A DNA stretch of 64,000 nucleotides from Skeletonema tropicum (Eukaryota > Bacillariophyta > Thalassiosirophyceae > Thalassiosirales > Thalassiosiraceae). Shown one piece after another: positions 45,497 through 56,038 of the stretch (the first letter of the stretch is position 1; each line of letters begins with the position of its first letter). Under the pieces are notes generated by a model. It saw only the letters and a list, made by a program, of their open reading frames with translations, made no database searches and was not told where the DNA came from. The stretch covers positions 3,162,001 to 3,226,000 of the forward strand of contig CM074130.1 in the NCBI GenBank assembly GCA_037178625.1, in the 5' to 3' direction. Made by a program: the position numbers and the translations under genes.

Positions 45497-45865
45497 TGAT
45501 TTGCGTTTATTTTTATGGCTCGAGGCTGTTCCGTGTGGTTGAAGCATAGCGAAGCGGAAGATGGCGGAAGATGAAAAAGTGCGAAAATTCAAAAGAGGTC
45601 ATAGCTTCCCTGTTTCCGCCGATTGCCCGATAATTACATGCGTAGGAATCCATACTCAGAAGTTGCTTCGGCTTCAAAATGAAGAAAAAAAAGCGATGCA
45701 TTTGCATCTCCACTTGACATCAGGCTTCTATCCCTTCTTCAAGACCATTCATGCAGAAAGATCCAAAGGGCTAGATAGGTAGCTGCCTCAACGGTGCTCT
45801 CATAATTATTCCAAACTACAATACAAACGCAACATCTCCTTGCATTCACTACCACCCAATACACA

Positions 45866-46384
45866 ATGCCTGCCTTAGAAACAATACAGTGCAAGTCTCT
45901 GCCCGAAAAGCATTGGACACCCGTAAACTCTCAGAAGAATGAATCGCTCACCGTCATTTTCCAGTGCGGATGGTCAGGAGAGCGTATCACCGTTCCTGAA
46001 AAAGCACCCTCTACCGCCGATGATACCGCCAACTACTTCGACGAAGCAAGCAGTGATTCATCAGACCTCCATGGATACACAACTTTACAAGACGCCGTCC
46101 ATGATATCAAGGGGAAGCTTCCAGCTCTGTACTTGATGGAGGAACATGGCGCCGCTACTATGACCTGTGGCTCAAACGAAATATGCCGTACCGAGTGGGA
46201 AACCACCATGTTGTGCCATTTGATCTTTGATCAAGACAACAAGTCTGACAAGGAGGTAGAACAAGTTATCCTGAAAGATGGACGCATTGCCTTTGTTGTC
46301 AACATTGGTGGAGAAGTTCAGAAGCACAAAGAGAAACCTACTATTGTGACCAGGTGCCTCAAGAAGCATGATACCTACGGATAA
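45866..46384 (+). CDS. Soluble hypothetical protein
   Basis: This is a 172-residue intact frame without signal peptide or membrane span. It has four scattered Cys and a mixed alpha/beta look (LTVIFQCGWSGERITV, RIAFVVNIGGEV). I do not recognise a family. It ends 769 bp before the CstF-77 gene. Confidence 0.55.
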   Translation: MPALETIQCKSLPEKHWTPVNSQKNESLTVIFQCGWSGERITVPEKAPSTADDTANYFDEASSDSSDLHGYTTLQDAVHDIKGKLPALYLMEEHGAATMTCGSNEICRTEWETTMLCHLIFDQDNKSDKEVEQVILKDGRIAFVVNIGGEVQKHKEKPTIVTRCLKKHDTYG

Positions 46385-47153
46385 ATCAGAGGTGAAGCTT
46401 TCGGCCCTTCAAGATGAATTTTCAAGATAGACTTTGTGGTGGATGTGCGTTTTAGATGCTATTCAATTTATCCTCTATGGAACTTAAGAAGCTAAACTAT
46501 AGAGCTACACTTTATTTATTCGAATATAATACTTATTGAGTAGAATGAAATATCATGAAAATCTACCATAGTTTTCACTGATCATATTTATGGGATCCTT
46601 AGAAGACAATTTTAGATTGAGAAGTGCATAGAGAACATCTGCACAATTGTTGAAAGAGAATCAAATAACGGAATGAGAAATGATCATCATGATCAAATTA
46701 AGTAATCGTCCATCCAAGAATGTTTTTGCTACATGCTCTTTCTCTAGAGAGAGAGCTGTTTTACTTTTCAACACGCTTAGCTGTCGTTTTCAAACTTGCC
46801 TGCTATCACAAATACTTTCATTTTCATGTTCGTTGAGCTTCAGTCAGCTTCTTGAAGTGACGGTGCGGTGGCATACTTATGTCGGAGGAGGGAGGAGGCA
46901 TGGCGGCAGGTTCCCTTGTGCGATGATGATGTGCGTATTGCCGACACCTGTGCCGCTGCGACTGCCGCTTACTTCTCCTTTCTCTCCTTGGTTCTCCTCG
47001 TCCTCCCTTCGTCAAAATCAATATCTTTACATATTTCATTTTATTCACCATGGCCATGGTGCATGCAGGCCTGCCGCTCTCTCATAAGTATTGTACTTCT
47101 AGTAATAAAGAGTAGCACGAATAGAAAGAGTAATCTCATCTACACAACCCAAC
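46385..47153. other. Intergenic, no gene seen
   Basis: Both plus- and minus-strand frames here are short and of low complexity. This is probably the 3'UTR of the upstream gene plus the promoter of the CstF-77 gene. Confidence 0.5.
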
Positions 47154-50100
47154 ATGTCTTCAGATAAAATCCTCCTCGAGGACGACGACAATGCCATGTT
47201 TGGAGAGGGCGAAGAAGAGGAGGAAGAAGAGGATGTGGACATGGCCCTCCCTCCCACAACAAGTGTCAACGTGAAAGATGAGGGACAAGCCACCATGCCA
47301 ACCAACGGCAATAAAGTAGTGGATAGCATAGCTGATGCCGCAGCTATTGAAAATGCTTCATCTACGCTACCATCACTGAACACCGACTCGCCTCTCCTGC
47401 TATCGACAACTCTCCCAGCCAACTCCCCTTTCCCCCATCACAATGTTCGGGCCAATTGCCGATCGTCTCCGCAATGCAATGAATCGTATCACTGCCGATC
47501 CAACGAGAGATGCAGAGGCTTGGCAGGCTCTTCTTACAGAGGCACAATCTAGCTATCGCACGTTGCTACCGTCGCTGTATAAGCTCAAGAATTCACATAC
47601 TGTTGACCCAGAAGCGGAACTGATTGGCACAAAATTAGATTGGGTGGAAGGTTGCTATGGAGCGTTACTTCATAATTTTCCCTACGCGGTCACTCATTAT
47701 GTCCAGTTGGTGGAGATGTTTCTCCGGTTAGGTGCATTGACACAAGATGAAGAAGAGCAATGTGGCACTGCGTCCCCCGCTATGATTGCCATGGGCACAT
47801 CTACATTGTCGAATCTAGCTCTGACAACGACTGATCAGGGTGTAGCAGTAACACCGGCCAGCATGTTGTTAAATTCCGAAATTGCCACATCATCAACCGA
47901 ACGACAGAAGATGTATGACTCCAAGTTGGATAGAATATTTCAAATGTGTTTAGGAGTGAATATGGATGGGTCGCCTGCACTTCACGGGGAAATACAAACA
48001 TCACAATCAATTGATGCTGAGTCTGCTGCCACCTCCATCGATAGCGCTCGAACTATCGTGGGGGGACTGTGTAAACATTCGATTGAATTGTGGCTACTAT
48101 TCATTCGAAAGCGAACGTGGGACGCTTCTCGTGCTGCGGCAGTGGAGATCGCCATCCCTCCACCTCCACCAGGTTATACTCCTGGTGTTGCTCAGGTGAG
48201 CGTAATCCACCAACAATACGAGGAGTCACTGCGCAGTGCGTACCGTCAACGAATTGATTCGATCCGAGAGAAGGTAATGCAGGCATACGAAACGGCGTTG
48301 GAATTTGGAGCGGGATTTGCACAAAATAATCATTTGATTTGGAAACGATATGTCAATTTTGTCAAGAGTTGGACGGAACCAGTAAATTATTCTGCCGCGG
48401 CCATGTCTCTTGCGAGTTGGATGCCACAGGGGAGTGTTCCCGCTCTCCCCCCGTCTGATCCGGCACATGATCATAGTTCGTCTCAGAAACAATTGGCACA
48501 ACTTCGTACCATCTATCAACGTGGAGTGACTCATCCGATGACAGGTCTTGATCAATTTTGGCAGGAATATGAAGCATTCGAACGTTCTCACTCGGATTCG
48601 TTAGGAACTATATTGGTAGCTGAATGGCTTCCTAAATATCAACACGCTAGGAGTATTTACTTGGAGCGCAATCGTGTATGGACATTACATGAGTTAAAGG
48701 GAGGGAGGTTGGCAGTCCCCCCTGTTGGATGTAATGTTGAAGGTGCAGCAGCAGGAGTAGCAACAAGTGGTATGGGCACCATGGGAGGTGCAGCAGCAGC
48801 AGGGGTCGTGGGTGCAGGGGATGACTTCGGCGGAGAAGCAACTGGAGGCGCGGGGGCAGCGGGTACAGGAAAGCCGCTGAGTGATTCCGAATACATGGCT
48901 CAAATGGAGGACGAACGTGTCGTTTTATCCAAATGGCGTCGTCGAGCGGGATATGAACGTACCAACCCAGAGCGATTGAGCGCAACTGATCATGCAGCTC
49001 GTGTGAGAGCATCATATAGTGAAGAGGCTTGTGCGTTTGCAAGACACCCTGAAGTGTGGTACGAATGGAGTCAGTGGGAATTGCTTCATGGTGGCTCGGT
49101 TGCAGCTTCGACCGCATCCAATTCCACAAATTCATCGGGTGGGCAGGCATCGAGCCAAGGTACTGCATCTGCAGCTTTGATCGCACCAGCCAAAGCTGGA
49201 GATGTAAAGAGTGGAGGAAATGCGATTCGAGCTGTTGCAGTGTTGGGTTTGGGAATGGAGTCACTTCCTGACAGCGCTCTTCTAGCGCAAGCACAAGCGG
49301 AAATACTAGAGCGTCACCTCGGAGGGAAGAACAAAGTTGCATGCATCAAAGTTTTGGAGCACTTCGTGAAGAGGTCACCAACAACTCTTGGCTTTGTCTT
49401 GCTGCAAAGGCTTGTGAGGCGTCATCAGGGCGTTGACGCTGCGAGGTCAGTGTTTTCTAATGCCCGTCGAACATTAAAAGTTCGTGAGGAAGATTTAAGC
49501 TCTGAAAATTCTGATGAAGGAAAAGGTGTTGCAGCGTCGACAAAACAAGATGGAATCAACAAAGACGAGGCTAATGATAAAGTGGATGGGAAGGGAGCAT
49601 TGCTTCCTCAGAATCGAATGGTTATGAACCGTTTGGGAATATCAGGCTAAAGGAAGAGGACGAGAAATCTGAGCAAACAAGTGCTGGTTTCATAACCTGG
49701 CACCTTTATGCAACACATGCAACCATTGAGCACCACCTCAGCAAAAAACCAAAGGTTGCGGCTCGTATTTATGAATTGGGATTGCGTAAACACCGAACCT
49801 TTCTATCAACTCCGCCTTATGTGCTACACTACGCAAATCTTCTTCTCGAACTGAATGATGAAGAAAACCTCCGTAGCTTGCTAATGAGGGCCGTTGCGGC
49901 ATGCGAAGAAGAGGAGGCAAGCAGTGGAGGATCAGATGAAGCTGCCATTTCGCGGAGAAGGGAAATGCAGCGACCATTGTGGGATATGATGCTCAAGTTT
50001 GAATCAATTCTTTCATCTCGCGGTAGCAATGGGAATATTTCTGCAGATATTAGCTCCATCGAATCTCGTAGACGAAGAGCTCTCTATGGGCCCGGCAATG

Positions 50101-50862
50101 AAGATGTTGTGAATGGGCGGTGAAAATGCACCTGATGAGGATGAGGATCGAAACTTGGGCTCAGGAGCACAAAAGAATTCTCTCAATGAACAACTCATTA
50201 GAGTAGAAGGTTATGATGTTGCCAGTCGCATTGCCAATGGAATGGCACGCATGGTGGATGTCCTCGCTATTACTGGCGCGATTGGTAATGGTGGATCTGA
50301 TACATCTAGTCTCGACTTTGCGGCTGCAGCAGCTGCCTCTCTTGCTGCAGGAGGCACCTCATCAGATGTTTGGGGCGATGAATGCGCTGGTGGTGCAAGC
50401 GACGTTTCGTACGTGAAGAGACTTCGTTTCCAAAGAGAAAGTTCCACCAGAGCAGCGACAGCTTTGTTACTTCCAGGTGCGGGACAAGGAGTTGGTGGCA
50501 CAAGTGGGAAGTTGCTATCGTCGAGAGATCGTGTGGCTGCCATGGGCCAAGGTGCAAACGCTGTTGCAGTCCAAAATGCTCCGGAATGGCTTCGTCCTCT
50601 TCTTGCTTTGCTTCCTCCTGTTCCAAAGTTTGGGCGTGGAATCACCAGACCTCCTCCACACTTGATTGAGATGGCGCTGTCTACATTAAGGGCAAATGAA
50701 CTCCCTCCTCGCCCAACCAACGGTGCTGCGAACGACAGCAAGAAGCGACGCAGAGATGACGGCGACTCTTCAGATGAGGAAGGCAATGGTGCTTCTGGGG
50801 GTGGTTACAGCAGTCAGTTTCGCTCGAGGCAGAGGTCGCGTTTGGCAGAACACAATTCATGA
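47154..50862 (+). CDS. CSTF3: CstF-77/Rna14 (suppressor of forked) 3'-end processing factor, frame-broken
   Basis: This encodes about 1,235 residues. After an acidic N-terminus, HAT repeats begin at RITADPTRDAEAWQALLTEA and continue with VEMFLRL, IWKRYVNFVK and WYEWSQWELLH. Later come FITWHLYATHATIEH and ARIYELGLRKH, the classic CstF-77 end of the HAT-C domain, then a Pro-containing hinge region (PEWLRPLLALLPPVP) and a basic tail. The factor dimerises and scaffolds mRNA cleavage and polyadenylation in the nucleus. Ala/Gly-rich insertions enlarge it. Frames need an extra C removed at 47432-47436, one T restored at 49632-49634, and one base removed at 50111-50113. Confidence 0.8.
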
Positions 50863-51034
50863 TTACGTATCGTGCATACCAATACATAAGATGCTTAACT
50901 CGAACTAAAGACAACAGTTTGGTCTCAAGCCTCATCTTTGAAGTATTGAAGCATTCGATGAAAAATTTGGGTGATACGACGTATTAAAACTAGTAGACAT
51001 CTACTTTACAGTAGCATACTTATAACTTTTATAT

Positions 51035-51997
51035 TCATGAAACAGCGAGGTCGCTCATTTGTTGGATAAAAGAATCTTTCTCGACCTTTTTCCTTCCGAC
51101 TAGTCTTGCCCATCTCCCACAATCGAATCCATATGATTCTATGCTATTCGGAGTATCCACAGCAGAAAGTTCACCGTATTGATCGTCCAACCACTCAAAT
51201 CCAGTGTAGGCTTCTTTCAATGCATCCACTTCTCCCGGTCGTATCCCACTCAAGCACAACAAACCACCATCTTCCAAGTTTGTTGTGAGTGCAGCCACCA
51301 TGCTTGGTCGCACAAGCTGTCCAATCAAAATGTTTGCAACGCATAAGCTTGCACCTCTCGGCGGGCATACATCATAAGGCAGAACCTCTCTAGTATGCAA
51401 TCCTTGGAATCTTCCATCCCAGCCATTCAGCTCTATATTTCTCTCAGCGGTGACTAATGCCTCAGCTTCTACATCTACACCAATGCATCTTGATGCACCA
51501 AAGTGAAGAGCTGCAATTGAAAGAATTCCACTACCACACCCATAATCGAGAAGGATATCTCCGTCTTTGACACCGTGATCACCTAACCACTCCAGACAAA
51601 GTCTCGTAGTAGGATGAACACCAGTCCCCCACCCATTCCTACCTAAATAAAGATATATTGGATATAAATCATCATCGTCGTTATTTCTTTCTGCGGCAGC
51701 TGCAAAAACTCTGCATTTGCCAACAGCCAGCCCATCTATTGGCAGTGTATCTCCATCTCCCTCACCAGCCTTTACAGCATCTGCCGAAGTTATTGCGCCA
51801 TTATCTTCCAGACCTTCGACGACCCAGTCTGTCAAATCGGATTGTTTGCTTTGGCGTTGATGCACTACAGCACGCGCCCTTTTTCTCGCATGACGTTTTG
51901 CATATGATGTTATTGTGTCGGTAGCAAATGAATGAACGAAGAGATGCCCCTCTCTAATATACAATGAACAAACGGCAAGCAGTAGAATGGAGAGCAT
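51035..51997 (-). CDS. prmA: PrmA-like ribosomal protein L11 methyltransferase, plastid-type
   Basis: This is a 320-residue intact frame. The SAM site reads LLDYGCGSGILSIAALHFG, followed by GVDVEAEAL, the catalytic NILIGQL and upstream GWGTGVHPTTRLCLEWL, all PrmA hallmarks. PrmA trimethylates lysines of L11. The N-terminus is a hydrophobic signal peptide ending VHS before FATDT, so plastid ribosomes are the likely target. It converges on CstF-77, with about 170 bp between stops. Confidence 0.87.
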   Translation of the reverse strand: MLSILLLAVCSLYIREGHLFVHSFATDTITSYAKRHARKRARAVVHQRQSKQSDLTDWVVEGLEDNGAITSADAVKAGEGDGDTLPIDGLAVGKCRVFAAAAERNNDDDDLYPIYLYLGRNGWGTGVHPTTRLCLEWLGDHGVKDGDILLDYGCGSGILSIAALHFGASRCIGVDVEAEALVTAERNIELNGWDGRFQGLHTREVLPYDVCPPRGASLCVANILIGQLVRPSMVAALTTNLEDGGLLCLSGIRPGEVDALKEAYTGFEWLDDQYGELSAVDTPNSIESYGFDCGRWARLVGRKKVEKDSFIQQMSDLAVS

Positions 51998-52500
51998 ACT
52001 ACAGTGGCAGTTAGCAGTGATTCAGGCTCGTCATGCACAGATTCCCGCCCGTGGGACCTACTTAGGAGTATGAAGATGTGGAAGAAATGAAAAAAATGAC
52101 GGCAAGAAGCAAGGTTGACAGGTGGAATGTGAAGGATGACTTACTTCGTACAGGGGGCTAACGGGTAATCCCCCGATATTGGATTTCTGATGTTGTGTAA
52201 TACTTATGCGCAAATCCATAGATGTTGGCCTTCGGGTTTGGATACTTAGGGAGGATATCCCCCCATATCGCGTAGACCAGCCCCCTATTTGGAATTGAAA
52301 AGCCTAACAAAATCCCTCTCATGACCACCGCACAATCAAATAAACGGAGAAGATCAGGAGCGAGATCCACATGAAAAATTGCATAGACACAAGCACAAGT
52401 TGAACTGATAGATCTCTTCATCTAAACGTACTTGTCCCCGTCGAAACAATTCATTTCGTGTCGTTATTGCAGCTGAGGTAACCGTAATAGTGCAGCAAAG
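51998..52500. other. Divergent intergenic region, no gene seen
   Basis: These 503 bp lie between the PrmA and SERCA starts. Only short, non-protein-like frames are found. Both promoters must lie here. Confidence 0.5.
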
Positions 52501-55500
52501 ATGGCTGGAAGTGGAAGGAAGCCTCTGACCAAGTCGGCATCCACTGTCGGTTTCGACGATTTATGCGAGCACCATGGTGTTGACCCATCCAAGGGTCTGT
52601 CAGCAGAGGCAGTGGAGCAAAAACGCGAAGAGTATGGCTGGAACGAGCTTGACAAGGAAGACCCCACTCCTCTCTGGGCGTTGGTGCTAGAGCAATTCGA
52701 TGATACCCTTGTCAAAATTCTACTCGCCGCTGCTGTAGTTTCCTTTGCGCTTGCCTTCTTTGACGATAAGGGAGAGCACGCCGATGAGGAAGGAATCCTT
52801 GCCTACATCGAACCCATCGTTATTTTGGTCATTCTCATTCTCAATGCCATTGTCGGAGTATGGCAGGAGGCCAACGCCGAGGCAGCCCTCGATGCACTCA
52901 AACAACTCCAATCCGAGACTGCTCGTGTTCTCCGTGGGGGCAAAATGGTCACCGTTGAAAGCCGAGAGCTTGTGCCTGGAGACATCATTGAGGTCAAAGT
53001 TGGTGATCGTATTCCTGCCGATACTCGTGTTATTGAACTCAAGACTACGTCTTTGCGTATTGATCAGTCACAACTTACGGGAGAATCGCAAAGTGTGCCC
53101 AAGGACACTGAGGTGCCCAATGTGTCCGAGGATGATCTTGTCATCCAGGCCAAAACCAACATGTTGTTTGCGTCTACCACTGTTGTTGGGGGTATTGGTC
53201 GTGGAATTGTCACCGATATTGGAATGAAGACGGAAATTGGAGCCATTCAGCTTGCTGTGCAGGGTGCCGCTGAGGATGAAGAGGACACTCCCCTAAAGAA
53301 GAAGCTTGATGAATTTGGGGACATGTTGTCGCAAGTCATTGGTGTTATCTGTATCTTAGTTTGGGCTATTAACTACAATCATTTCTTCGATCCTGTCCAT
53401 GGAAGCGTTTTCAAGGGTTGCATTTACTACTTCAAGATTGCCGTGGCACTTGCTGTAGCTGCTATCCCTGAGGGACTTCCCACTGTGATTACTACATGTC
53501 TCGCTCTCGGAACACGTAAAATGGCTGCCAAAAACGCTATTGTTAGGAAGCTTCCCTCTGTTGAGACATTGGGTTGCACTAATGTTATCTGCTCTGATAA
53601 GACGGGAACTATTACCACCAATGAGATGTCTTGTGTGGAGTTGGTCCTTCCAATTACCCAGAACGAAATGATGAAGCATTCTGTCAGCGGAATTACGTAT
53701 GAACCCATTGGAGAGATCACCCCAGCTGTGAACTTTTCTAAATCAGGAACGCAGCTTGCAATGGCATCTACCATTGCTTCTCTCTGTAACGCGTCTGCCA
53801 TTGAGTACGACTCCAAACATAACAAATACACTCGTGTGGGAGAGCCAACTGAGGCGAGTTTGAAGGTTTTGGTCGAAAAGATTGGCCTACCTGATGCTGC
53901 TGGCCAAAAGAGTCTTGAAGCCAAACGATCATCGGACCCTGCTGGAACAGCTCATGCAGTGAATGATTATTGGGGAGGACAAGCCAAGGTTCTTGCGACT
54001 CTTGAATTCAATCGTGACCGTAAGTCCATGTCAGTGGTGACGAAGCCAACCGGCCAAAACACAAATCAATTATTAGTAAAGGGTGCTCCCGAGGGTCTCC
54101 TTACTCGTTGCACTAAGATGTTAAAAGCGGATGGAAGTGTTGTGAAGCTTGACAAAAGAGGAATTGAGTCTATTCTTGAGGAGCAAACGCGCATGGCTGG
54201 CCGTGCTTTACGTGTTCTTGCACTTGCATACAAAGATCTCTCGGGCGACCTTGGAACTTTCGATGGTACTTCTGGACATCCTGCCAGCAAGATCTTGGGC
54301 AGAGACCCCAGCACCTTTGCAGAGATTGAATCTGATTTGACGATCGTTGGTCTTGTTGGTATCATTGATCCACCTCGTGCGGAGATTGCTCCTGTGGTTA
54401 AAATTTGCAGGACTGCAGGAATTCGTATCATGATTATCACGGGAGACAATAAACTCACTGCTGAGGCAATTGCAATGGATATTGGACTTTTGGATAGTGA
54501 CTTCGATCCTGATTCTAGTCATACTGGATCTGACTTTTTCAAGAAGTCAGAGGCTGAACAAAGGAAAATCTTGATGAAGGGCAACGGAGGGCTTGTGTTC
54601 TCTCGTACTGAGCCAAAGCACAAGCAGCAACTTGTAAAACTTCTCAAGTCAGAAGGCTGTGTCGTTGCAATGACTGGTGATGGTGTCAATGATGCTCCTG
54701 CACTCAAGCAGGCCGACATCGGTATTGCTATGGGACTTTCTGGAACTGAGGTTGCGAAGGAAGCGTCTGATATGATTCTTGCTGATGATAACTTTGCCAC
54801 AATTGTGAGCGCAGTTGAAGAGGGACGCTCTATCTACAACAACATGCAGGCTTTCATTAGGTACTTGATCTCCTCCAACATTGGCGAGGTCGCTGCAATC
54901 TTTTTCACAGCTGCACTTGGACTTCCAGAGGGACTCATTCCTGTTCAGTTGCTTTGGGTAAATCTCGTTACTGACGGCCCACCTGCTACTGCTCTTGGTT
55001 TCAACCCCGCCGATGCTGACATTATGAAGAAGCTTCCCCGTCGCACTGACGATGGATTAATCACCCCTTGGGTTTTCTTCCGTTACATGGTTGTTGGAAT
55101 TTACGTTGGATTCGCTTGTGTTGGTGTCTTCGCTTACTGGTACGTCTACTTCGAAGGAGAACACACCAACATCTCTTGGGAAGAGCTGACGAATTGGGGG
55201 CAATGCTCCTCTTGGACAGACTTCAAGGTGAACGACTTCTCTGGACTCGATATGCAGACTGACCCATGCAAATATTTCACCGAAGGAAAGGTCAAGGCCT
55301 CTACTCTATCCCTATCTGTGCTAGTTGCTATTGAGATGTTCAACGCCTTGAATGCTCTTTCTGAGGACGGAAGTTTGGTTCAGATGCCACCGTGGGCCAA
55401 CCCTTACCTCCTCCTTGCTATGATTGTTTCCTTCGGCATGCACTTTGTTATTCTCTACGTGGACTTCTTGGCAGATATGTTCAACGTAACTCCGTTGGAT

Positions 55501-55644
55501 TGGGATGAGTGGATGCTTGTTCTTGCATTTTCCCTACCCGTAATTTTAATTGACGAAGTCTTGAAGTTTGTCGGCAGGGGCATGAGTGCCAAGGAACTCC
55601 AGAAGCGCATGTCTAGCGAACTGGACGCAAAGAAGATGCAATAA
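52501..55644 (+). CDS. SERCA-type P-IIA calcium-transporting ATPase
   Basis: This is a 1,047-residue single-exon gene. An N-terminal cation-ATPase domain leads to LTGES (actuator), PEGLP in the fourth membrane helix, the phosphorylation motif DKTGTITTNEMS with Asp366, a KGAPEGLL nucleotide-binding loop, and MTGDGVNDAPALKQADIG. NLVTDGPPATALGFN in helix 6 supplies calcium-site Asn and Asp, as in SERCA. It should pump calcium from cytosol into the ER or a related store. The tail SSELDAKKMQ is not a canonical retrieval signal. Codon choice is strongly biased to GCT, GTT, CTT and ATT codons, suggesting high expression. Confidence 0.95.
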   Translation: MAGSGRKPLTKSASTVGFDDLCEHHGVDPSKGLSAEAVEQKREEYGWNELDKEDPTPLWALVLEQFDDTLVKILLAAAVVSFALAFFDDKGEHADEEGILAYIEPIVILVILILNAIVGVWQEANAEAALDALKQLQSETARVLRGGKMVTVESRELVPGDIIEVKVGDRIPADTRVIELKTTSLRIDQSQLTGESQSVPKDTEVPNVSEDDLVIQAKTNMLFASTTVVGGIGRGIVTDIGMKTEIGAIQLAVQGAAEDEEDTPLKKKLDEFGDMLSQVIGVICILVWAINYNHFFDPVHGSVFKGCIYYFKIAVALAVAAIPEGLPTVITTCLALGTRKMAAKNAIVRKLPSVETLGCTNVICSDKTGTITTNEMSCVELVLPITQNEMMKHSVSGITYEPIGEITPAVNFSKSGTQLAMASTIASLCNASAIEYDSKHNKYTRVGEPTEASLKVLVEKIGLPDAAGQKSLEAKRSSDPAGTAHAVNDYWGGQAKVLATLEFNRDRKSMSVVTKPTGQNTNQLLVKGAPEGLLTRCTKMLKADGSVVKLDKRGIESILEEQTRMAGRALRVLALAYKDLSGDLGTFDGTSGHPASKILGRDPSTFAEIESDLTIVGLVGIIDPPRAEIAPVVKICRTAGIRIMIITGDNKLTAEAIAMDIGLLDSDFDPDSSHTGSDFFKKSEAEQRKILMKGNGGLVFSRTEPKHKQQLVKLLKSEGCVVAMTGDGVNDAPALKQADIGIAMGLSGTEVAKEASDMILADDNFATIVSAVEEGRSIYNNMQAFIRYLISSNIGEVAAIFFTAALGLPEGLIPVQLLWVNLVTDGPPATALGFNPADADIMKKLPRRTDDGLITPWVFFRYMVVGIYVGFACVGVFAYWYVYFEGEHTNISWEELTNWGQCSSWTDFKVNDFSGLDMQTDPCKYFTEGKVKASTLSLSVLVAIEMFNALNALSEDGSLVQMPPWANPYLLLAMIVSFGMHFVILYVDFLADMFNVTPLDWDEWMLVLAFSLPVILIDEVLKFVGRGMSAKELQKRMSSELDAKKMQ

Positions 55645-56038
55645 GTAGGCTTTAAGCAATTACATATAAGATAAAAGATAGATATTTTCAGAAATCTACA
55701 GACAATTGCCTTCGTTCTATTGCTGGCAGAATGAATTCGACTGATACAACAACATAGCTACTTTCAATCGAGGGCGGCAGTCTAAGTAGGTACGTGATGT
55801 TGTGACGAAGAAGTTCTTGGAGGTTCACTGCCCACGCGAACGCACCCCTGCCCACGATACATACTCACACGTTTGAAAAGATCTTTCAAGCAAAGATCGA
55901 AGAAGTTTTGAGGCCAGGAGCATGGTGCATGCATGGTGTTTGGTGTTATTGTTGTCGTGGATCTGGAACTGAACCACTGACCGCCAGCTAACCCACTCTT
56001 TGATAAAAGCACAGCTTCACACAAGGCGACTGGTGACC
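55645..56038. other. Intergenic, no gene seen
   Basis: This 394-bp stretch separates the SERCA stop from the LACS start. A minus-strand frame of 80 codons is not protein-like. Confidence 0.5.

Noticed and set aside
45561..45782. 73-codon plus-strand frame just upstream of the DUF3082-like gene on the opposite strand
   Set aside because: It is short, without homology I recognise, and lies in a divergent promoter region. It might be a small protein, but there is no positive support.
21624..50113. Programmed +1 ribosomal frameshifting as the general cause of the breaks
   Set aside because: Sites share no slippery sequence or stop codon context, several occur in one gene, and one requires an added rather than a skipped base. 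Sequencing indels are simpler.
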